Assembly: GCF_009733795.1 (NCBI RefSeq)
Contig: NZ_WNXX01000011.1
Coordinates: 1 to 64,000 of the forward strand
DNA from: Actinotalea caeni
GTDB lineage: Bacteria; Actinomycetota; Actinomycetes; Actinomycetales; Beutenbergiaceae
Reading direction: 5' to 3'
Length of the DNA: 64,000 nt
Shown: positions 58,186 through 64,000 of the stretch, one piece after another
Numbering within the stretch: the first letter of the stretch is position 1
How the letters are laid out: the number at the start of each line of letters is the position of its first letter
The notes under the pieces: generated by a model
Seen by the model: only the letters and a program-made list of their open reading frames with translations
Told to the model about the DNA's origin: nothing
Databases searched by the model: none
Made by a program: the position numbers and the translations under genes

Positions 58186-61007
58186 CCCGCGACCTCGGCG
58201 AGCAGGTCGAGCACGTGCCGGTAGTCGTGCTCGGTCGCGCGGCTCATCCCGATCTCGCAGGTGCGGTTGGCGCTGACGTAGGCGTCGACCGGTCCCGCCG
58301 CGGCGATCGCGGCGACCTCGCGCGCCTCGTCGCGCGTGGCGCCCGCGGTCAGCTCCGGGTGCAGCATCCCGCGGTCGCCCGCGAAGCCGCAGCAGCCCCA
58401 CGCCGTCGGCACGACGACCTCGCGCGCCGCGGCCTGCGCGACCGCCACCAGGTCGGCCGTGGCGCCCAGGTGCTCGGTGCCGCACGTCGGGTGGACGACG
58501 ACGCGCCCCAGCAGCCGCTCGGCCGGGACCTCCAGGTGGGGCAGCACGTGCCGCCGCACCCACGTGACGGCGTCGAGCACCGGGACCTGCGCGAACCGCT
58601 GAGCGGTCTCGCCGTCGAGCACGGCGCCGAGACCCTCGAGGCCGTGCGTGCACGAGGCGGCGTCCATGACGACGGGGAGCTCGCCGCCGCGGCTCGCCCG
58701 CCACAGCGCGTCGGCGACGCGCGCCCCCATCGCCCGGTGGCCGTCGGTGAAGCCCTTCGACGACCAGGGCGTGCCGCAGCACAGCGCGTCCACCTGCTCG
58801 GGCAGCGCGACCGCGAGCCCAGCCGCGCGCGCGAGCGCGAGCAGCGACGACGCCGGCCCGCCGAACAGCGCACCGGTGCAGCTCGGCAGCAGCACGACGT
58901 CGGCCGTGTCGGGGCCGACCACCCCGGTCAGCTGCGAGCGCGGGCGGCCCGGTGCGGGAAGGTCCGGCCCGACCTCCGGCACGACCTCGGTGGGGAGCAC
59001 GCGGCGGGCGAGCCGGCTCGCGACGGCGGCCACGGCGTCGGGCAGCACGTCCGCGACGCCCAGCCCGAGCCGGGCGAGCCCCTCGACCTGCTGCCACCGC
59101 TCGGCGGCGACGACGCCGCCGCGCTGCGCGAGCCGCCCGTGGCCGGCGGCGCGCTGCCGCTTCATCACCGCGCCGGTGTCGATCGAGACCGGGCACGAGC
59201 GCACGCACAGCGAGTCCGCGGCGCAGGTCTGCACGGCCTCGTAGCCGAAGTCCCGCTCCAGCTGCGCCGCGTCGTCGGCACGGCCCTCGGCGCGGGCGCG
59301 GCCGATCTCACGCATCAGCACGATCCGCTGCCGTGGCGTGGTGGTCGTGCGGCGCGACGGGCACGCGGGCTCGCAGTACCCGCACTCGACGCAGGTGTCG
59401 ACGGCCGCGTCGACCGTCGGGAACGTCTTGAGGTGCGCGACGTGGGCGTGCGGGTCGTCGTCGATGACGACGCCGGGCGCGAGGATCCCGTGCGGGTCGC
59501 ACAGCCGCTTGACCTCGCGCATCACCTCGTACAGCTCGTCGCCGTACTGCCGCCGCACGTACGGCGACATCATGCGGCCGGTGCCGTGCTCGGCCTTGAG
59601 GGTGCCGCCCTCCCCGAGCACGAGCTCGACGAGGTCCTCGGTGAAGGCCTCGTAGGTCGCGAGCTCGCGGCGGTCGTCGAGCCGCGGCGTGATCATGAAG
59701 TGCAGGTTCGCGTCGCGCGCGTGGCCGAACGTGACGGCCTCGTCGTAGCCGTACCGCTCGAGCAGCGCGCCGAGACCGGCGACGCCGGCGCGCAACCGGT
59801 CGGCAGGGAACGCGATGTCCTCGAGCAGGTTCGTGGTGCCCGCGGGCCGCGCCGCCGCCACCGCGGCGTAGAGGCCCTTGCGCACCGCCCACATCGCGGC
59901 GCGCGCCGCCGCGTCGGTCGCGAGCGCGGTCGGCATCGACAGCGGGAGCGCGCCGATCGTCGTCGACAGCCGGGCCGAGGCCTCCAGCAGCTCGGCCTCG
60001 GTGGCGGCCTGCGCCTCGACCAGCAGCGCCGTGTGGCGCTCGACGGCGATCGCGCTCATGGCCTCCGGCGCCGCCGCCAGCCCCTGGGCGACCCGCAGCG
60101 CGGGCGGGTCCATCAGCTCGACGGCGACCGCACCGGCCTCGAGCAGACCGGGCACCGCGGCGGCGGCCTCGTCGATGCCGTCGAACACCGCGAGCGCGGT
60201 GGCGACGTGCGGCAGCGCCGGCACGGTGTCGAGCACGACCGACGCGACGTAGCCGAGCGTGCCCTCGGAGCCGACCATGAGGTGGGCGAGGATCTCTGCC
60301 GGGTCGTCGTGGTCGAGGAACGCGTTGAGCCCGTAGCCCATCGTGTTCTTCATCGAGAACTGGTGCTCGACGATCCGGCGGAGCCGGGCGTCGCCGCGCA
60401 GCCGGTCGCGGATCGCCACCAGGCCGGCGACGAGGTCGGGCTCGGCGGCCGCGAGGCGGGCGGTGGCGTCGGGCTCGGCGGTGTCGACCGTCGTGCCGCT
60501 CGGCAGCACGAACCGCATCGAGCGCAGGGTCCGGTAGGCGGTCGCCGTGAACGACGACGTCATGCCGGAGGAGTTGTTCGCGACGACGCCGCCGATCGTG
60601 CAGGCGATCTCGCTCGCCGGGTCGGGGCCGAGCCGCCGCCCGTACCGGGCGAGGAGCGCGTTGACGCGGCGCAGCACGGCGCCGGGCTCGCAGCGGACCC
60701 GGGCCCCGCCGTCGAGCACCTCGACGCCGGTGAACGCGTGCCGGGTGTCGACGAGGACGCCGTCGGTGCCCGCCTGGCCGGAGAGGCTGGTGCCGCCGGA
60801 GCGGAACGTCACCGGGACCCGGGCGCGGTGCGCGGCGACCAGGGCACCGGTCAGTTCGCGCAGGTCGCGCGGCGTCACGACGGCGGCCGGGGTCAGCAGG
60901 TAGTGGGAGGCGTCGTGGGCCGCGGCCGTGCGGTCCACGAGCCGGGTCGACCAGGAGTCGGCGGCGACGGCCTCGCGCAGCGGGTCCAGCGTGGCGGCGG
61001 CGATCAC
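58182..61007 (-). CDS. FAD/Fe-S D-lactate dehydrogenase-type oxidoreductase
   Basis: 941 residues. The N-terminal FAD domain has PVTFRSGGTSLSGQAGTDGV near 54-73 and IGGVVANNSSGM. Two ferredoxin-like clusters follow: CVECGYCEPACPSR near 537 and CAADSLCVRSCPVS near 597. The C-terminal cysteine-rich part has TCGTEHLG and CCGFAGDRGM of GlpC/LldE-type proteins. Such fusions oxidise D-2-hydroxy acids such as D-lactate and feed electrons to quinones. GTG 61007 lies 6 nt after TAGGTT, suggesting a leaderless mRNA. Confidence 0.85.
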   Translation of the reverse strand: MIAAATLDPLREAVAADSWSTRLVDRTAAAHDASHYLLTPAAVVTPRDLRELTGALVAAHRARVPVTFRSGGTSLSGQAGTDGVLVDTRHAFTGVEVLDGGARVRCEPGAVLRRVNALLARYGRRLGPDPASEIACTIGGVVANNSSGMTSSFTATAYRTLRSMRFVLPSGTTVDTAEPDATARLAAAEPDLVAGLVAIRDRLRGDARLRRIVEHQFSMKNTMGYGLNAFLDHDDPAEILAHLMVGSEGTLGYVASVVLDTVPALPHVATALAVFDGIDEAAAAVPGLLEAGAVAVELMDPPALRVAQGLAAAPEAMSAIAVERHTALLVEAQAATEAELLEASARLSTTIGALPLSMPTALATDAAARAAMWAVRKGLYAAVAAARPAGTTNLLEDIAFPADRLRAGVAGLGALLERYGYDEAVTFGHARDANLHFMITPRLDDRRELATYEAFTEDLVELVLGEGGTLKAEHGTGRMMSPYVRRQYGDELYEVMREVKRLCDPHGILAPGVVIDDDPHAHVAHLKTFPTVDAAVDTCVECGYCEPACPSRRTTTTPRQRIVLMREIGRARAEGRADDAAQLERDFGYEAVQTCAADSLCVRSCPVSIDTGAVMKRQRAAGHGRLAQRGGVVAAERWQQVEGLARLGLGVADVLPDAVAAVASRLARRVLPTEVVPEVGPDLPAPGRPRSQLTGVVGPDTADVVLLPSCTGALFGGPASSLLALARAAGLAVALPEQVDALCCGTPWSSKGFTDGHRAMGARVADALWRASRGGELPVVMDAASCTHGLEGLGAVLDGETAQRFAQVPVLDAVTWVRRHVLPHLEVPAERLLGRVVVHPTCGTEHLGATADLVAVAQAAAREVVVPTAWGCCGFAGDRGMLHPELTAGATRDEAREVAAIAAAGPVDAYVSANRTCEIGMSRATEHDYRHVLDLLAEVAG

Positions 61008-61118
61008 ACGGTCAACCTAGTGCGCCGCCGGCCCTCGGCGTGTCTGGGACCTCCGACCCGCTCCGGACGGCGGTGCGCGGCCCTAGGCTCGGGGCCACCC
61101 GCGCGGAAGGACCCAGCG

Positions 61119-61649
61119 ATGAGCACGCAGCCACCGTACGGACGGCCCAACGAGCAGCAGCCCTACGGGCCGCCGAGCTACGGCCAGCCCGGGTTCGGTC
61201 CCGCTCCCGTCATGCCCGGTGCGCCCTGGCCGTCCGTGCCGACGCGCCGCCCCGGCACCGTCACCGCCGGTGCGGTGATGGCGTTCATCGGCGGCGCCTT
61301 CATGGTCGTCGTCGGCCTGGTGCTCGCCGTCCTGAGCGGCAGCGCCGAGATGACCGAGGCGATCACGCAGACCTACGGCCCCGGGATGGGGTCCGCCGCG
61401 ACGATCCTCGGCGTGGCGCTGGCGGTCGTCGGCGCGTTGATCATCGTCTTCGGCGCTATGGCGTTCACGGGTCGGCAGTGGGGAGCCGTGGCGCTCGCCG
61501 TCATCACCGGGCTGTCGCTCGTCGGCACGATCACCGACATCGCGAGCGGCACCGGCGGCAGCGTCGTCGGGCTCGGCTGGAGCATCGTGGCGACCGCGCT
61601 GCTGCTGTCGTCCGGCTCGCGAGCGTGGTACCGCACCCAGCAGCGGTGA
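61119..61649 (+). CDS. Four-helix membrane protein with a Pro/Tyr/Gln-rich head
   Basis: 176 residues. The first 45 are PYGRPNEQQPYGPPSYGQPG-like, rich in Pro, Tyr, Gly and Gln. Four membrane segments follow (about 49-68, 88-110, 113-135 and 138-160). The layout is common among actinobacterial envelope proteins of unknown function. ATG 61119 follows CGGAAGGACCC; a TAGGCT box lies at 61084-61089. Confidence 0.7.
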   Translation: MSTQPPYGRPNEQQPYGPPSYGQPGFGPAPVMPGAPWPSVPTRRPGTVTAGAVMAFIGGAFMVVVGLVLAVLSGSAEMTEAITQTYGPGMGSAATILGVALAVVGALIIVFGAMAFTGRQWGAVALAVITGLSLVGTITDIASGTGGSVVGLGWSIVATALLLSSGSRAWYRTQQR

Positions 61650-61683
61650 GGCATAGGCTTCCCGCACCGGGTCGGGAGGTCGG

Positions 61684-62556
61684 ATGAACGCGAGGCAGCG
61701 AGCCGAGGCACGTGCCGGCTACCTGCTGCTCGTGCCGAGCTTCGTGGGCGTGGGCGTGTTCCTGCTGCTGCCCGTGCTCATCGTGCTCGCGCTGAGCTTC
61801 ACGCGGTACAACCTGCTGAGCGCGCCGCAGTGGGCGGGGCTGGACAACTTCGTCTACCTGCTCGGCTGGGAGCGGTTCCGCAACTCGCTGTGGGTGACGA
61901 CGCTGTTCACGCTGATGACGATCCCCACCTCGATCGTGCTGGGGCTGCTGCTGGCGGTGGCGATCAACCGCCGGCTGCCGGGCACGAGCTGGCTGCGGGT
62001 GCTGTACGTGCTGCCGTGGGTGTGCGCGCCGCTCGCGCTCGGCGTGGTGTGGCGGTGGATCTTCGACCCTACCAACGGTGCGCTCAACGCCTTGCTGGGC
62101 CGCCGCATCGAGTGGCTGGCCGACGTCGACCTCGCGCTGCCCTCGGTCGCGTTCGTGCAGGTGTGGTCCAGCGTCGGCTACATCTCGCTGTTCTTCCTCG
62201 CCGGGCTGCAGCAGATCCCGGTCTCGGTCTACGAGGCGGCGAAGCTCGACGGCGCCGGACCGGTGCGCACGCTGTGGTCGATCACGCTGCCGCTGCTGCG
62301 GCCGACGATGTTCTTCGTCACCGTCACCTCGATCATCTCCAGCTTCCAGGTGTTCGACACCGTGTATGCGATGACCGGTGGCGGGCCCCGGTTCACCACC
62401 GACGTCATCGCCGCCCGCATCTACGACGAGGCGTTCGTCGCGCTGCGGCTCGGGCGCGCCGCCGCGATGGCGCTCGTGCTGTTCCTGCTGCTGGTCGCCG
62501 TCACGCTCGTGCAGCAGCGCTACTTCCGCCGTCGCATCACCTACGACATGTCATGA
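61684..62556 (+). CDS. Carbohydrate ABC transporter permease (MalF/UgpA type)
   Basis: 290 residues with six membrane segments. ARAGYLLLVPSFVGVGVFLL is the first, and YEAAKLDGAGPVRTLWSITLP is the EAA loop that contacts the ATPase. ATG 61684 follows GGGAGGTCGG. The stop overlaps the MalG-like ATG (ATGA). A binding-protein gene usually precedes this pair; here the gene upstream is an unrelated membrane protein. Confidence 0.9.
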   Translation: MNARQRAEARAGYLLLVPSFVGVGVFLLLPVLIVLALSFTRYNLLSAPQWAGLDNFVYLLGWERFRNSLWVTTLFTLMTIPTSIVLGLLLAVAINRRLPGTSWLRVLYVLPWVCAPLALGVVWRWIFDPTNGALNALLGRRIEWLADVDLALPSVAFVQVWSSVGYISLFFLAGLQQIPVSVYEAAKLDGAGPVRTLWSITLPLLRPTMFFVTVTSIISSFQVFDTVYAMTGGGPRFTTDVIAARIYDEAFVALRLGRAAAMALVLFLLLVAVTLVQQRYFRRRITYDMS

Positions 62557-63434
62557 CCGACGCCACGACCCGCACCCCGACCCGGGCACGCGCGCCGCGC
62601 TCGGCCGGCAGCGCGCGCCTGCTCGCGAACCTGCTCACCTACGCGTTCCTGCTCGCGGGCGCGCTGCTCATGGTCGCGCCGTTCCTGTTCTCGGTGATGA
62701 CCTCGCTCAAGACGCCGCGGCAGTTCAACACCAGCTCCCCGCTGACGACGCCGGACCCGGTGACCACCGAGAACTACGTCTCGCTGTTCGGGGAGCGGTA
62801 CGACTTCGTCGTCCCGATCGCGGTGACGGCGCAGGTCGTGCTCGTGCTCGTCGTCGGGCAGATGCTCACGTCGATCCTCGCCGCCTACGCGTTCGCGCAG
62901 CTGCGCTTCCCGGGCCGGGACGCGATCTTCTGGGTGTACCTGTCGACGCTGATGATCCCCGCCGTCGTCACGATCATCCCGCTCTACGCGATGATGACGT
63001 CGCTTGGGCTCAAGAACAGCTTCGCCGGGCTGGTGGTGCCGTTCATGTTCGGCTCGCCCTACGCGATCTTCCTGCTGCGGGAGAACTTCCGGTCGACGCC
63101 GTCGGACGTGCTCGACGCCGCCCGGATCGACGGCGCCGGCGTGATGCGGCGGCTGTGGCAGGTGATGGTGCCGATGAACAAGCCGATCCTCGCCACGCTG
63201 CTGCTCATCACGGTCGTCAGCCAGTGGAACAACTTCATGTGGCCGCTGGTCATCGCGCCGCGGCCGGAGTGGCACGTCATCACGGTCGCGACGGCGGCGC
63301 TGCAGACCCAGTACAACGGCAACTGGACGCTCGTGATGGCCGCGACGACGATCGCGCTGGCCCCGCTGGTGGTGCTGTTCCTGATCTTCCAGAAGCAGAT
63401 CACCTCCAGCCTCGGGGTGACCGGGGTGCGCTGA
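62553..63434 (+). CDS. Carbohydrate ABC transporter permease (MalG/UgpE type)
   Basis: 293 residues. Hydrophobic segments begin at ANLLTYAFLLAGALLMVAPF. LDAARIDGAGVMRRLWQVMVP is the EAA loop, and NSFAGLVVPFMFGSPYAIFL matches MalG-type permeases. It pairs with the MalF-like gene through a start/stop overlap. No ATPase or binding protein follows; such carbohydrate-importers often share a MsiK-like ATPase encoded elsewhere, and the binding protein may be elsewhere too. It is followed by the convergent sigma factor gene. Confidence 0.9.
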   Translation: MTDATTRTPTRARAPRSAGSARLLANLLTYAFLLAGALLMVAPFLFSVMTSLKTPRQFNTSSPLTTPDPVTTENYVSLFGERYDFVVPIAVTAQVVLVLVVGQMLTSILAAYAFAQLRFPGRDAIFWVYLSTLMIPAVVTIIPLYAMMTSLGLKNSFAGLVVPFMFGSPYAIFLLRENFRSTPSDVLDAARIDGAGVMRRLWQVMVPMNKPILATLLLITVVSQWNNFMWPLVIAPRPEWHVITVATAALQTQYNGNWTLVMAATTIALAPLVVLFLIFQKQITSSLGVTGVR

Positions 63435-63444
63435 GCCGCGGAGG

Positions 63445-64000
63445 TCAGCGCCGCGTGGTCGCCGCCTCCGGCGCACCCTCCAGCTCGCTGCGCAGCCGGG
63501 AGAGGATGCGGCTGAGCCAGCGGCTCACCTGCATCTGGGCGACGCCGAGGACCTCGCCGATCTCGCGCTGGGTCTGCTCCTCGACGAACCGCATGTGCAG
63601 GATGCGCCGCTCGCGCTCGTCGAGACGGCGCAGCAGCGGACCGAGCGTCACCCGCGCCTCGACCGACCCGAACGGGTCGACGTCGTCGGCGACGACGTCG
63701 CCGAGCGTGGAGCCCACGACGTCGTCGAGCGGCTGGTCGAGCGAGGTCGGGTCGAAGCAGCCGTAGGCCTGCAGCGCCTCGTCGTGCTCGGCGCGCGTGA
63801 TGCCGAGCTCCTCGCAGACCTCGCCGACCGCCGGCGGCCGGCCGAGCTCGAGCGTGAGGTGGTCGCGGACCGCCGCCAGCCGCCACTGCAGGTCCTGCAC
63901 CCGCCGCGGCGGGTGCACCATCCAGCTGCGGTCGCGGAAGTACCGCAGCACCTCGCCGCGGATCGTCGGCACCGCGTAGCTGAGCAGGTCGTGGCGCAGG
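63445..64000 (-). CDS. SigF/SigB-type sigma factor (N-terminus beyond the right edge)
   Basis: The visible part is 185 residues and runs off the window. RHDLLSYAVPTIRGEVLRYF and RDRSWMVHPPRRVQDLQWRL are the end of region 2 and start of region 3; VEARVTLGPLLRRLDERERRI and MRFVEEQTQREIGEVLGVAQ with MQVSRWLSRILSRLR form region 4. This is the group 3 SigF/SigB class used by actinobacteria for stress and stationary phase, often with anti-sigma and anti-anti-sigma partners, none of which are in view. An internal GTG at 63972 is not the start, because conserved sequence continues upstream. Confidence 0.88.
   Translation of the reverse strand, partial: LRHDLLSYAVPTIRGEVLRYFRDRSWMVHPPRRVQDLQWRLAAVRDHLTLELGRPPAVGEVCEELGITRAEHDEALQAYGCFDPTSLDQPLDDVVGSTLGDVVADDVDPFGSVEARVTLGPLLRRLDERERRILHMRFVEEQTQREIGEVLGVAQMQVSRWLSRILSRLRSELEGAPEAATTRR

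Noticed and set aside
1-64000. tRNA or rRNA genes, CRISPR arrays, insertion sequences, prophage
   Set aside because: I looked for cloverleaf-like segments, regularly spaced repeats, transposases with terminal inverted repeats and phage structural genes, and saw none that could be supported. A tRNAscan or CRISPR search would settle it.

Overview
The window is very GC-rich DNA, dense with short-spaced and stop/start-overlapping genes. Several genes point to an actinobacterium: an S-(hydroxymethyl)mycothiol-type dehydrogenase, a SigF/SigB-type sigma factor, an ECF41-type sigma factor with SnoaL tail, a long actinobacterial HrpA helicase, and many start codons placed 6-8 nt after a -10 box (candidate leaderless mRNAs). 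The order or genus cannot be fixed from the sequence. I saw no rRNA, tRNA, CRISPR array, insertion sequence or prophage.

Region 1 (1-15.1 kb) holds an adenosine deaminase gene divergent from a GntR regulator with two 12-bp palindromes between them, an OsmC-like protein, and then a large carbohydrate locus. That locus encodes a YihT/LacD-like class I aldolase, an Asp/Glu-racemase-like protein, a clan GH-D-like glycosidase, a tandem metallo-beta-lactamase protein, a LacI regulator, a ROK kinase, a SIS isomerase-like protein, a GH38 alpha-mannosidase and a six-hairpin (alpha/alpha) protein. Three near-identical 14-bp pseudopalindromes stand directly before the aldolase, the glycosidase and the ROK kinase. 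They tie the locus into one LacI regulon that looks like an uncharacterised glycan or sugar-phosphate catabolic system. It has no transporter of its own here.

Region 2 (15.2-30.3 kb) is mixed: an exported DUF1524/HNH nuclease-like protein, a three-domain RecB-like nuclease/helicase, an APC permease with an FAD oxidase, a GH35 beta-galactosidase, a YtxH-like protein, metF behind a SAM-I/IV-type riboswitch on the minus strand, a PCMT-like methyltransferase, a proline iminopeptidase, an orphan PIN protein, and a secreted GH5 enzyme with a ricin-type lectin tail.

Region 3 (30.3-45.6 kb) has the mycothiol formaldehyde-dehydrogenase gene with its metallo-hydrolase partner, an ECF41 sigma factor and a DoxX gene divergent around two predicted ECF41 promoters, and a decayed MFS transporter. 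It continues with a lipase-maturation-factor membrane protein, DUF429, a Gfo/Idh/MocA oxidoreductase, a GNAT remnant, an AAA ATPase, a TipA-like MerR regulator with its own operator, a small L7/L12-CTD-like protein, and hrpA.

Region 4 (45.6-64 kb) opens with a DeoR-controlled RhaS/LsrB-type sugar ABC operon ending in a D-tagatose 3-epimerase-family isomerase. It is followed by a class III aminotransferase divergent from an Lrp regulator, two 59-bp repeats each carrying a long perfect palindrome, a second OsmC gene coupled to an ACT-domain gene, an ArsR regulator, a membrane protein and a glycosyltransferase, a D-lactate dehydrogenase-type FAD/Fe-S protein, a MalF/MalG-like permease pair without a binding protein, and a truncated SigF-like sigma factor at the right edge.
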